Source: Desulfobacteraceae bacterium
Lineage (GTDB): Bacteria > Desulfobacterota > Desulfobacteria > Desulfobacterales > JACKCP01
Assembly: GCA_020633955.1 (NCBI GenBank)
Contig: JACKCP010000005.1
Coordinates: 124,001 to 188,000, forward strand
Direction: 5' to 3'
DNA length: 64,000 bases
Below are positions 55,189 through 64,000 of this stretch, piece by piece (the first letter of the stretch is position 1; each line of letters opens with the position of its first letter). The position numbers and the translations under genes are program-made. The notes below the pieces were generated by a model. That model was not told the DNA's origin, did no database searches, and was given only the letters and a program-made list of their open reading frames with translations.

Positions 55189-55464
55189 ATGCCCATTTAT
55201 GAGTATGGCTGCGAAAACTGCGGCAAGGTAGATGAAGTTATACAAGGTATTTCCGAAGAAGGTCCAAAAACATGCAGATTCTGCGGTAAGGGGCCTGTTA
55301 AAAGACTTATTTCAAAAAGCAGTTTCCATCTAAAGGGAACAGGCTGGTATGTTACTGATTATGGTGGTAAAAATTCATCGGGAGCAAATGAGAGCTCCAA
55401 AACTCCTGCTTCGGTTCCTGCTGGAAGCACTGGGGATAATCAGTCTTCAGGTTCTGAAGAATAA
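55189..55464 (+). CDS. FmdB-family zinc-ribbon protein
   Basis: A 91-residue protein with the CxxC-x(n)-CxxC zinc ribbon MPIYEYGCENCGKVDEV and CRFCGKGPVKRLISKSSFHLKGTGWYVTDYG, standard for the FmdB regulatory-type family, then a Ser/Gly-rich disordered tail. FmdB proteins are small putative regulators of unknown target. CAGGGGG precedes the ATG. groESL follows after about 110 nt. Confidence 0.88.
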   Translation: MPIYEYGCENCGKVDEVIQGISEEGPKTCRFCGKGPVKRLISKSSFHLKGTGWYVTDYGGKNSSGANESSKTPASVPAGSTGDNQSSGSEE

Positions 55465-55574
55465 AAAATAAAATTTTGTGACTTTACAATCAAAAATTTG
55501 TGATTAAAGTTTTTCACGTTGGAAGCTTTTATTAATTATAACAATTTAACAGTTAAATATAAGGAGAAGTGAAG

Positions 55575-55862
55575 ATGAACATTAAGCCTCTTCAGGATCG
55601 TGTTGTAGTAAAAAGAATCGAAGAGCCTACAAAAACAAAGGGCGGCATTATCATCCCTGATACAGCAAAAGAAAAGCCTTCTGAAGGAGAGGTTGTAGCT
55701 GTTGGAAACGGCAGAGTTACAAATGACGGAAAAACCATCCCAATGGAACTCAAAGTTGGCGATAAAGTTTTATTCAGCAAATACGGCGGACATGAGCTTA
55801 AAATTGACGGTGAAGAATATATCATAATGGGACAGGATGATATTTACGCAGTAGTAGAGTAA
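55575..55862 (+). CDS. groES: co-chaperonin GroES
   Basis: A 95-residue 10-kDa chaperonin that caps GroEL. MNIKPLQDRVVVKRIEEP, KTKGGIIIPDTAKEKPSEG (mobile loop) and GDKVLFSKYGGHELKIDGEEYIIMGQDDIYAVVE are typical. A GTG at 55569 precedes it, but ATG 55575 has AAGGAG 8 nt upstream. No CIRCE inverted repeat was found upstream. groEL follows after 77 nt. Confidence 0.97.
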   Translation: MNIKPLQDRVVVKRIEEPTKTKGGIIIPDTAKEKPSEGEVVAVGNGRVTNDGKTIPMELKVGDKVLFSKYGGHELKIDGEEYIIMGQDDIYAVVE

Positions 55863-55939
55863 ATTAATCTCCCTGTTATATTTCAAATATATACCTGTTT
55901 TATTTAATGTTTAACTTAAAAAATTAATGGAGTGGCCAA

Positions 55940-57589
55940 ATGGCAGCAAAAGAAATTCTATACAGCGAAGAAGCACGTTCAAAAATGCTTGAAGGTGTTA
56001 AAAAACTTGCAGATGCAGTAGCAGTAACACTTGGACCAAAAGGAAGAAACGTAGTAATTGAAAAATCCTGGGGTTCACCAACAGTAACAAAAGACGGTGT
56101 TACAGTTGCAAAGGAAATTGATCTTGAAGACAAGTTTGAAAACATGGGAGCCCAGATGGTTAAAGAGGTTTCCAGCAAGACAAGCGACATGGCAGGAGAC
56201 GGTACAACCACTGCTACAGTTCTTGCAAGAGCAATTTATGAAGAAGGAAGAAAGCTTGTAGTAGCAGGAAACAACCCAATGTCAATTAAAAGAGGTATTG
56301 ACAAGGCTGTTGCAAAAATCGTTGAAGAGCTTGAAAAACTTAAAACTGAAACAAGAGACAGAAAAGAAATTGCTCAGGTTGGTACAATTTCAGCAAACAA
56401 CGACGAAACAATTGGAAACATCATTGCAGATGCAATGGAAAAAGTAGGAAAAGAAGGCGTTATTACTGTTGAAGAAGGCAAGTCAATGGATACCTATCTT
56501 GACGTTGTTGAAGGTATGCAGTTTGACAGAGGCTATCTTTCTCCATACTTTGTAACTGACTCAGAAAAAATGGTTGCTGAAATTTCAGATCCATTCATTC
56601 TATTAAGTGAAAATAAAGTTGCTTCAATGAAAGACCTTATCCCGGTTCTTGAGTCTGTTGCAAAAATGGGAAGAGCCCTTGTAATTATCGCAGAAGATAT
56701 TGAAGGTGAAGCTCTTGCAACACTTGTTGTAAACAGACTTAGAGGAACTCTTAATGTTGCTGCAGTAAAAGCACCTGGATTTGGCGACAGAAGAAAAGCA
56801 ATGCTTCAGGATATTGCTGTTCTTACAGGCGGTCAGGTTGTTTCTGAAGATATGGGACTTAAGCTTGAGAATGTTCAGATTACAGATCTTGGTCAGGCAA
56901 AGAGCATTACAATTGATAAAGACAATACTACAATTGTTGGCGGTGCTGGTGCTAAGAGTGAGCTTGAAGCAAGAGTTAAGCAGCTTAAGGCTGAAATTGC
57001 TGAAACATCTTCAGATTATGACAGGGAAAAACTTCAGGAACGTCTTGCAAAACTAGTAGGCGGTGTTGCGGTTATTCATGTAGGTGCAGCAACAGAAACT
57101 GAAATGAAGGAAAAGAAAGCAAGAGTTGAAGATGCACTTAATGCCACACGTGCTGCTGTTGAAGAAGGTATTGTACCTGGAGGCGGTGTTGCTCTTATAA
57201 GAACTCTTAAAGCAATTGAAGCACTTGAAGTTGAAAATGAAGAAGAAAAGGCAGGAATCAAGGTTATTTCACAGGCTATTCAGGCTCCTCTCAGAAAAAT
57301 CGCTGACAACGCAGGAGTTGAAGGTTCTGTTGTAATAGAAAAAGTTAAGGAAAATTCAGGAAACTTTGGTTACAATGCAGCAAAAGGCATATACGAAGAC
57401 CTTATTGAGGCAGGTGTAATTGATCCTAAGAAAGTTGTAAGATTTGCAATCCAGAATGCTGCATCAGTAGCTTCTCTAATGCTTACAACTGAAGCCATGA
57501 TTGCTGAAATCCCAGAAAAAGACAACGCTCCTGCAATGGGCGGCATGGGAGGAATGGGCGGTATGGGAGGAATGGGCGGAATGATGTAA
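55940..57589 (+). CDS. groEL: chaperonin GroEL
   Basis: A 549-residue 60-kDa chaperonin that folds proteins with GroES. AVAVTLGPKGRNVVIEKSWGSPTVTKDG and GDGTTTATVLARAI form the ATP site (catalytic Asp in GDGTTT), and the tail is the classic GGM repeat (MGGMGGMGGMGGMGGMM). Length is standard. It is the second gene of a groESL operon and has a terminator at 57621. Confidence 0.99.
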   Translation: MAAKEILYSEEARSKMLEGVKKLADAVAVTLGPKGRNVVIEKSWGSPTVTKDGVTVAKEIDLEDKFENMGAQMVKEVSSKTSDMAGDGTTTATVLARAIYEEGRKLVVAGNNPMSIKRGIDKAVAKIVEELEKLKTETRDRKEIAQVGTISANNDETIGNIIADAMEKVGKEGVITVEEGKSMDTYLDVVEGMQFDRGYLSPYFVTDSEKMVAEISDPFILLSENKVASMKDLIPVLESVAKMGRALVIIAEDIEGEALATLVVNRLRGTLNVAAVKAPGFGDRRKAMLQDIAVLTGGQVVSEDMGLKLENVQITDLGQAKSITIDKDNTTIVGGAGAKSELEARVKQLKAEIAETSSDYDREKLQERLAKLVGGVAVIHVGAATETEMKEKKARVEDALNATRAAVEEGIVPGGGVALIRTLKAIEALEVENEEEKAGIKVISQAIQAPLRKIADNAGVEGSVVIEKVKENSGNFGYNAAKGIYEDLIEAGVIDPKKVVRFAIQNAASVASLMLTTEAMIAEIPEKDNAPAMGGMGGMGGMGGMGGMM

Positions 57590-57620
57590 TTTCTGCTTAA
57601 TCTATCCTGTTTAATATATT

Positions 57621-57654
57621 AAAGGAGTCCTTTGTTTAAAGGGCTCCTTTTTGT
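57621..57654 (+). terminator. terminator after groEL
   Basis: AAAGGAGTCC pairs with GGGCTCCTTT around a T/A-rich loop, followed by TTGTTTTTTT. Confidence 0.8.
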
Positions 57655-57734
57655 TTTTTTATTGATATTTTCACTTTAGTTCATTAACAGATAAAAAAGC
57701 AGCAACAAAAGTTAATGATATCTAAAGGGATAAT

Positions 57735-60700
57735 ATGCATGGTTTAGATAATAAATTTAAAAATATCCTTATAATTGATTTTGAAAATATTCCTGGGAAA
57801 CAAATCTTTGAAATTGGAGCTGTATTAAATAATAAAGAATTCAGAGCATCAAAAATTTCAGATATAAAAAAAGTTTTCTTAAAATTAGAAGAGTTTTCAA
57901 AAGGAGCTGATTATGTTCTTGGCCACAATATTATAAACCATGATCTTTTGCTTGCAGAAAATATTTTTCCTGAAGCAGGATTTTTGAAACTTCCAGTAAT
58001 AGATACACTTTACCTGTCCCCTCTTGCATTCCCGGAAAATCCCTATCATCGTCTTATTAAGGATTATAAAATTGTAAGAACAGGAAAAAGTGATCCTGTC
58101 AAGGATGCCTTGTTATCCCATTCAATTTTTATTGATCAGATAAATGCCTTTGTTTTACAAAAAAAATTAAATCCAGGTTTATTGTCCTTTTATGCCTTTG
58201 CCTTTAAAGATTCCATAGTAAGGGGAGGCTCAAATTATTTTAAAGGTATTTTTGATCTTTTTTTCAGTTTGGAGCCTGAATTTATTGACGAAAATAAGGC
58301 TGTGGAAATTTTTAAGAAAATATCCATGGGAAAAATCTGTATTAATGGTTTTGAAAAAATAATAGAAAATTTTTTTTATAACAAAATAAAAAAGCCGATT
58401 CTTTCATACGTTCTTTCCTGGATTATTGTTTCTGGTAAAAATTCAGTTCTTCCACCCTGGGTAAAGCATGAATTTAAAGAAATTGGAGAAGTTATAAGAA
58501 GTCTCAGGTTTTACTGCGGAGATAAAAACTGCATTTACTGTAAAAACCACAACAACTCAAAAAAAATACTTAAAACCTATTTTGGATATGATAATTTCAG
58601 GGTTCTTCCAGATAAAAGGGAACTGCAGAAACAAATAGTTGATGCAAATTTATCTGGAATACCGGTTCTTGGCATTCTTCCCACAGGCGGAGGAAAATCC
58701 ATATGCTATCAGCTCCCGGCCCTTCACAGGTTTGAAAGGCTTGGAGAACTCACAATTGTAATTTCCCCGCTTAAAGCACTGATGAAAGATCAGGTGGACA
58801 ATTTAAACAAAAATACAAATACATTATGTTCAGATGCAATAAACGGAAGCCTTACCCTTCCTGAACGTGGTGAAGTTATGGAAAGGGTAAGGCTTGGTGA
58901 TACAGGAGTTTTGTATATTTCACCTGAACAGCTCAGGAATGAAAGCATTGTATCCCTTCTTGAATCAAGGGATATTGGATGTTTTGTTTTTGATGAGGCA
59001 CATTGTATTTCAAAATGGGGGCATGATTTCAGGCCTGACTATCTTTATGTTTCTGAATTTATAAAAAAATACTGCAGAAAAAATAAGAAAAAGCCTTTTT
59101 TGTGTGCCTATACTGCAACTGCAAAAATGGATGTTGTTGAAGAAATCAAAACCCATTTCAGCCAGGTTCTTGGGCTTGACCTTGAAGTTTTTGCAGGAGG
59201 AGTTGAAAGGGACAATCTTTTATATTCTGTCTGGCCTGTAACTCCCTCTTCAAAAAACGATCTGATATTCAATACTTTAAATGACAAACTTTCAGAATAC
59301 GGTGGAGCAGGAATTGTTTATTGTCTTACCCAGAAGAGAACGGAAAGGTTAAGTGATTTCTTAAATTCAAAAGGGCTTTTATCTGCACATTTTCATGCAG
59401 GGCTTGAAGAGCCTGATAAAAGGCAGATTCAGGATGATTTTGTAGAGGGAAAAATTCCTGTTATATGTGCTACCAATGCCTTTGGGATGGGAATAGACAA
59501 AAAGGATGTCAGAATAGTAATTCATGCTGATATGCCAGGTTCACTTGAAAATTATCTTCAGGAGGCTGGAAGGGCTGGAAGAGATCTCAAGGAATCGGAA
59601 TGTATTCTTCTTTATGAGGAAGATGCCTGCCATAAACAGTTCATGCTTAATAATTTATCAAGAATTACAATTAAGGAAATGAAAAAAATTCTTTCTGCTT
59701 TAAGGAAGAAAAGCCAAAAAACACCTGAAATTATAATTACTCCCGGAGAAATTAACCGTCTTATACTCGAAGGAGAAGGAGGCGGTAAAAAAGAAATAAC
59801 AGCTGTAAGCTGGCTTGAAAGAAAAGGCTTTATTGAAAGGGATCTGAATAAAACAATAGTTTTTCAGGGATCTCCAATTGTAAAGGATGAAGAAGAAGCC
59901 TTGAAAATAATTGAAAAATTAAACCTTTCACAAAAAATGAAGTCAGTTTATTTAAGAATTTTATCAGTTTTATTTAATCAGGAACAAAAAGGGCTTGTAT
60001 CTGCAGATGATTTGATAATCAAGCTTGGAGAAATTGCCAGAAACGATGAAAGATTTGAGGATTCAAAGTATATAATTTCAATTATTTCAGACATGGCAAA
60101 TGCTTCTATTATTAAAAAAGGCCTTGTAATGACAGCACATGTAAGGCCTTATGGTCCTAACAGCTCAGGAAAAAAACTTCAGAGCTTTGCATCAGCTGAA
60201 AAAAAGCTTCTTAAAATTATGGAGGAAATGGAACCTCTTGCATATGAAAATCAGGACAATGGAAATCTTTTTAATTTAAGGCTCATGTCCCAGAAATTAA
60301 AATCAGAAGGTTTTGAGGATATAACAACCCATGGGGTTAATATTATTCTTCAATCAATATCAAGGGATATGGGAAGCACCAAAAGAAAAAGCATAACAAT
60401 TAGGGGCGGAGGTGGAACCGGGCAGGTAAAAATAATTTTGAATTCTCCCTGGGAAGAAATAAAAAAGCTTGTTTCTTTAAGACAAAATCTTTCCAAAATA
60501 ATTCTTGATAAAATTATGGAATTTATTCCCAAAGAATCTGAAGGAGCAAAGTCTCAGGTTGTATCTGATTTTTATCTTGAAGATATCCATGAATGCATAA
60601 AATCAGATCTTTATTATAATAACTGCAATATTGAATTTAAGCCAAAACCAGACTCTGCAGCAGTCATGTGTCTGAACTATCTGGACAGGACAGGAGCTGT

Positions 60701-62894
60701 TGCAGTCAAATCAGGAGCAGGTGTAATAAGACAGGCAATGACATTGAGGGTTTTACCTGAGTGTAAGGGAAGACGGTACAATCAGGGAGATTATGAACCT
60801 TTAAGCCATTATTACGGGCAGAAAAATGTACAGGTTCATGTCATGGAAAAATATGCAAAAATAGGACTTGATAAAATCAGAAATGCTATTCTTTTTATGT
60901 CTGAATATTTTTTTTTACCCCATAAAAGTTTTATAAACAAATATTTCAGGGAAGAAAAAGACCTGATTGAAACAGCAATGAACTCTGATGATTACAGGCT
61001 TATTGTTGAATCTCTTTCAAATAATATTCAGGAATCAATTGTTTGTGCAAAAACTGATGAAAACATGCTTGTTCTTGCAGGACCCGGCTCAGGCAAGACA
61101 AAAACAATAGTTCACAGATGTGCCTGGCTTATAAAGCATGAGTGCATACCTTCAAATGCAGTTCTTGTGTTATGTTTCAACCACCATACAATGATGGATC
61201 TCAAAAAAAGAATCAAAAAGCTTTCAGGAGCACATTACTTATCTGTCATGACCTTTCATGGATTTGCAATGAGAATCTGCGGAAATTGTCTTGAAGATAA
61301 AAATCTTTTGGAAAGTTATGACAGTTCTTTTTTTAAAAATATAATTATTGAGGCGGCAGAAATTTTAAAAGGAAATAAAAATATTTTTGGACTGGATGCA
61401 AAAGATTCAAGAAATCTTTTTTTGTCAAAGTTCAGATATATTTTTGTTGATGAATATCAGGACATAGATGAAACTCAGTATGAACTTATTTCTGCAATAA
61501 CCGGAAGACTTGAAGAAGACATTGATGAAAAAATAACAATAATGGCCGTTGGAGATGATGATCAGAATATTTATTCATTCAGAAATTCAAATATAAAATT
61601 CATAAAACAGTTTGAAAAAGATTATAATGCTTCAAAATATTATCTTGTTGAAAATTACCGTTCTTCATTCCCAATAATTGAAAGCTCAAATTTTCTGATA
61701 TCTTTTAATAAGAATCGAATGAAAATAAATACTCCAATTGTGATAAATAAAAAAAGGGGATCACAGGTTTTAAATCCGGATGAAACTGATATCACAAGTA
61801 AGGTTTGTCATGTTTTATCTGATGACTATGAATCAATGGCAACTTCAGTTTGTGAGGAAATTCAGAGGATTTGCATTGAAAACAAAAATTTGACCTATGA
61901 TGATTTTGCAGTTGTTTCAAGGCTTGGAATATCAAAGCCTTCACTTGTAAGTGCAAGAATGGCCCTTGCAGCAGAAAAAATCCCTTTTTGCTATCTTTTG
62001 ACCAAAGAGTGTGGATTTAACATTTCAAGGGTAAGGGAATTTCAGATTTTTTTTGATTATCTTGAAAGAAATTGTGAAAAAAGCATAAAACCTTCCCTGG
62101 TTATAAATGAAGCTTTAAAATTATATGAAAATAAAAATATCTGGACAGATCAGGTTTTTGACCTTCTTGATATCTGGGAAAAAATAAACGGAGATCTTGC
62201 TGTATCAGTTTGTGAACTCAAAAACTTTTTTATTCAGGCTTTTTTAGAGGAAAAGCGGGACCCAAAAACCGGAAATGGAGTTTTTCTTGGAACTGTTCAC
62301 AGTGTCAAGGGAATGGAATTTGAGTATGTTTTTATTCTTGACGGCGGATGGGACAGGGGAAAAACTTCAGAATCAGAAGAGGAAACAAGGCTTTTTTATG
62401 TTGGTATGACCCGTGCTAAAAAAGGACTTTTTCTTTACAGTCTTGTAAACCAGCAAAATCCTCATACAAAAAGACTTTTGGATTTTCCATATGTTTATGA
62501 AAAAAGAGCAAAAAATTTAAAAATAAAGGGATATAAACCAAATATTAAAGTGAGCCTGATTGGAATGAAAGAGCTTTTTATAAGTTATCCGGGTTTTTTT
62601 GAAAAAAATAATCCAATTCATTCAAGCCTTGAAAAAATTAACCCAAAGGATACTGTTTATTTGCGTTCTGGAAAAAACGATGAGATTTTTATATATGATA
62701 AACATGGAAATAAAATTGCACGCCTTTCAAAATCAGGAACACTTAAATGGAAAAATGCTCTTTCAAATATTGTCTCTGCAAGAGTACTTGCAATAGTTTC
62801 AAGAAAAAAAGATGATGATGAGATTGCGGACAGAAAAAATAATATTCTGGTTGATCAGTGGGAACTTCCAATAATAGAAGTCCTGCACGAATAA
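57735..62894 (+). CDS. exonuclease-like/RecQ/UvrD fusion helicase
   Basis: A 1719-residue protein joining two helicase superfamilies. Residues 1-140 look like a DnaQ-type exonuclease: IIDFENI (Asp-x-Glu) and GHNIINHD match motifs I and II, but the expected motif III His is Ser (SDPVKDA). A possible zinc knuckle (CGDKNCIYCKNH) lies just before the RecQ-type SF2 core with Walker A TGGGKS near 315, DEAH near 420 and the QEAGRAGRD motif. The RecQ zinc domain is not evident. The C-terminal UvrD/Rep SF1 helicase has GPGSGKT near 1116, DEYQDIDETQ near 1239 and HSVKGMEFEYV near 1522. It lies after groEL, and its last 40 nt overlap the convergent mnmH. DNA repair or anti-phage defence is inferred. Confidence 0.9.
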   Translation: MHGLDNKFKNILIIDFENIPGKQIFEIGAVLNNKEFRASKISDIKKVFLKLEEFSKGADYVLGHNIINHDLLLAENIFPEAGFLKLPVIDTLYLSPLAFPENPYHRLIKDYKIVRTGKSDPVKDALLSHSIFIDQINAFVLQKKLNPGLLSFYAFAFKDSIVRGGSNYFKGIFDLFFSLEPEFIDENKAVEIFKKISMGKICINGFEKIIENFFYNKIKKPILSYVLSWIIVSGKNSVLPPWVKHEFKEIGEVIRSLRFYCGDKNCIYCKNHNNSKKILKTYFGYDNFRVLPDKRELQKQIVDANLSGIPVLGILPTGGGKSICYQLPALHRFERLGELTIVISPLKALMKDQVDNLNKNTNTLCSDAINGSLTLPERGEVMERVRLGDTGVLYISPEQLRNESIVSLLESRDIGCFVFDEAHCISKWGHDFRPDYLYVSEFIKKYCRKNKKKPFLCAYTATAKMDVVEEIKTHFSQVLGLDLEVFAGGVERDNLLYSVWPVTPSSKNDLIFNTLNDKLSEYGGAGIVYCLTQKRTERLSDFLNSKGLLSAHFHAGLEEPDKRQIQDDFVEGKIPVICATNAFGMGIDKKDVRIVIHADMPGSLENYLQEAGRAGRDLKESECILLYEEDACHKQFMLNNLSRITIKEMKKILSALRKKSQKTPEIIITPGEINRLILEGEGGGKKEITAVSWLERKGFIERDLNKTIVFQGSPIVKDEEEALKIIEKLNLSQKMKSVYLRILSVLFNQEQKGLVSADDLIIKLGEIARNDERFEDSKYIISIISDMANASIIKKGLVMTAHVRPYGPNSSGKKLQSFASAEKKLLKIMEEMEPLAYENQDNGNLFNLRLMSQKLKSEGFEDITTHGVNIILQSISRDMGSTKRKSITIRGGGGTGQVKIILNSPWEEIKKLVSLRQNLSKIILDKIMEFIPKESEGAKSQVVSDFYLEDIHECIKSDLYYNNCNIEFKPKPDSAAVMCLNYLDRTGAVAVKSGAGVIRQAMTLRVLPECKGRRYNQGDYEPLSHYYGQKNVQVHVMEKYAKIGLDKIRNAILFMSEYFFLPHKSFINKYFREEKDLIETAMNSDDYRLIVESLSNNIQESIVCAKTDENMLVLAGPGSGKTKTIVHRCAWLIKHECIPSNAVLVLCFNHHTMMDLKKRIKKLSGAHYLSVMTFHGFAMRICGNCLEDKNLLESYDSSFFKNIIIEAAEILKGNKNIFGLDAKDSRNLFLSKFRYIFVDEYQDIDETQYELISAITGRLEEDIDEKITIMAVGDDDQNIYSFRNSNIKFIKQFEKDYNASKYYLVENYRSSFPIIESSNFLISFNKNRMKINTPIVINKKRGSQVLNPDETDITSKVCHVLSDDYESMATSVCEEIQRICIENKNLTYDDFAVVSRLGISKPSLVSARMALAAEKIPFCYLLTKECGFNISRVREFQIFFDYLERNCEKSIKPSLVINEALKLYENKNIWTDQVFDLLDIWEKINGDLAVSVCELKNFFIQAFLEEKRDPKTGNGVFLGTVHSVKGMEFEYVFILDGGWDRGKTSESEEETRLFYVGMTRAKKGLFLYSLVNQQNPHTKRLLDFPYVYEKRAKNLKIKGYKPNIKVSLIGMKELFISYPGFFEKNNPIHSSLEKINPKDTVYLRSGKNDEIFIYDKHGNKIARLSKSGTLKWKNALSNIVSARVLAIVSRKKDDDEIADRKNNILVDQWELPIIEVLHE

Positions 62895-63916
62895 GAGTTT
62901 AAAATTATCTGTGCATTTTGTTTGGGATTGTCTTTTTCAAGGTTTATTGTTTTATTGTTTTCATGAAAATCAATTTTTTTCATATAGTGGGAATAACCCT
63001 TGTCATAATAGTTTAAGAGAATTGTAATAGTTTTTTCAATTTCATTATTCAAAAGATGGAAACATGCTTTTTCAAGGTTTTCCGGTCCAAGTTTTTTTTT
63101 AATTTTTTTCAGCCTTTCTTCCAGAAGCAAAGCCTCAAATTTGCCATATTCCTTTGCAATCCTTTTTATCCTTTCATTAAGTGGAAGCTCAATATTTATA
63201 AGCAGTGCATTTTTCATGTTGTTTCTAACTCCAAGTGGAATAAAAAGTCCTCCTATTCCAGGGCTTTCATTTTCAACCCAGACAGGTTTATTTTGATCAA
63301 ATTGAAATAGTTTTTTAAAAAGATTATTTTCAAACTGCTGGGGAGATGGCTGTTCATCCTGTCCTAAATCACCAAAGGCAGAACCCTTGTGACAGGCAAT
63401 TTTTTCAAGGTCAAGAACCTGTTCTCCCTTTTTTTCAAGTTCATGTAAAATATCTGTTTTTCCGCATCCTGTTTTTCCCCCAAGAAGAATAAACTCCATT
63501 TTTTTCTCCAGGGTATCAAGGACAAGCTGTCTGAAATTTTTATAACCTGAGTCAAGTCTTGATACTTTAAGGCCAGATGTATGAAGAAGCCATGAAAAAG
63601 ACTCGCTTCTCATTCCTCCCCTTTGGCAGTATACAAAAATTTCCTGTGATTCATCTGAAATTAAAGAGTAAATCCTGCTTACAAATGAGAGAAGTTTTGG
63701 CTGCACATAAAGAAGTCCTTTTAATACGGCTTCTTTTTTACCTTGTTCTTTGTAAATTGTGCCAATATCTTTTCTTTCTTCATTATCAAATACAGGTATG
63801 TTTACAGCTCCTGGGATATGTCCTTTTTGATATTCAAGCGGGGATCTTACATCAATTATGAGTTCATTTTCAGATTTTTTTATAAACTCAACTGGTTTTA
63901 TGGAACAAAATGTCAT
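62855..63916 (-). CDS. mnmH: tRNA 2-selenouridine synthase
   Basis: A 353-residue enzyme that replaces sulfur by selenium in 2-thiouridine at the tRNA wobble position, using selenophosphate. The N-terminal rhodanese domain ends with the catalytic Cys97 in FVYCQRGGMRS, and the C-terminal half has a P-loop GKTGCGKT (147-154) that binds the geranylated intermediate. Together with tRNA-Sec in this window it implies selenophosphate synthesis (SelD) elsewhere. Its 3' end runs 40 nt into the convergent helicase gene. Its promoter side is near the right edge. Confidence 0.92.
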   Translation of the reverse strand: MTFCSIKPVEFIKKSENELIIDVRSPLEYQKGHIPGAVNIPVFDNEERKDIGTIYKEQGKKEAVLKGLLYVQPKLLSFVSRIYSLISDESQEIFVYCQRGGMRSESFSWLLHTSGLKVSRLDSGYKNFRQLVLDTLEKKMEFILLGGKTGCGKTDILHELEKKGEQVLDLEKIACHKGSAFGDLGQDEQPSPQQFENNLFKKLFQFDQNKPVWVENESPGIGGLFIPLGVRNNMKNALLINIELPLNERIKRIAKEYGKFEALLLEERLKKIKKKLGPENLEKACFHLLNNEIEKTITILLNYYDKGYSHYMKKIDFHENNKTINLEKDNPKQNAQIILNSYSCRTSIIGSSH

Positions 63917-64000
63917 TTTAAAACAGCCTTAAAAAATTCAAATCAGGATGAGTATATATTTAAAACAAATGACCTGGTCAAGTTGTGATTTATATTTTTT

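Noticed and set aside
55465..55574. CIRCE element or sigma-32 promoter before groESL.
   Set aside because: No TTAGCACTC/GAGTGCTAA pair or clear heat-shock promoter is present in the leader.

Overview
The window is a low-GC chromosomal segment from an anaerobic, probably sulfate-reducing or related, member of the Desulfobacterota (former Deltaproteobacteria). Pointers are a single-chain pyruvate:ferredoxin oxidoreductase, a one-iron superoxide reductase, system II cytochrome c assembly (ResB/CcsB), a UCA-anticodon selenocysteine tRNA plus a tRNA selenouridine synthase, hybrid histidine kinase and c-di-GMP proteins, and FmdB and YkgJ small metal-binding proteins. The genus cannot be fixed from sequence reading alone. 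No phage, plasmid, IS transposase or CRISPR array is visible.

Layout. 0-8 kb: a possible gene end at the left edge, a Na+/H+ antiporter, a MinD/FlhG-like ATPase, trmN6 and a DciA-like gene, hflKC, a 30-codon gene for a bS22/COX24-like ribosomal peptide, and a dolichol-kinase-like membrane protein. 8-15 kb: a cobalamin riboswitch with its own terminator, then btuF-btuD-btuC, a DUF4465-like surface protein, a TonB-dependent receptor and a second putative surface protein, together a complete corrinoid uptake locus. 15-24 kb: a PAS-rich hybrid histidine kinase, a MarR regulator, an unknown membrane protein, and a Gld-type ABC exporter set (ATPase, permease, GldG, DUF4340). 24-31 kb: resB-ccsB-murA, comEC, a small membrane protein and an RNase M5 homologue. 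31-41 kb: superoxide reductase, a coiled-coil membrane protein, mgtE, a YkgJ protein and PFOR. 41-48 kb: an EAL phosphodiesterase with degenerate GGDEF, dinB, a TerB-like protein, a diguanylate cyclase and tRNA-Sec. 48-54 kb: a five-gene run, peptidase-pgpA-thpR-recA-alaS. 54-64 kb: a putative zinc metalloprotein, an FmdB protein, groESL, a 1719-residue exonuclease-like/RecQ/UvrD fusion helicase and convergent mnmH.

Two families of short dispersed palindromic elements thread through the intergenic spaces. Family A (about 150-170 bp, termini GTAACTRTTCAG) and family B (about 140-146 bp, termini TAGTNRYTG) both have terminal inverted repeats and nested internal stems, like MITEs or large REP elements. 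Several copies abut stop codons. One copy supplies the murA stop codon, and a remnant supplies the apparent ribosome binding site of the MinD-like gene.

The least ordinary items are the exonuclease-RecQ-UvrD fusion, the A and B repeat families, the two uncharacterised surface proteins in the B12 locus with a shared Cys-Phe-Ile motif near their C termini, the tiny bS22-like gene, and a structured leader upstream of mgtE.
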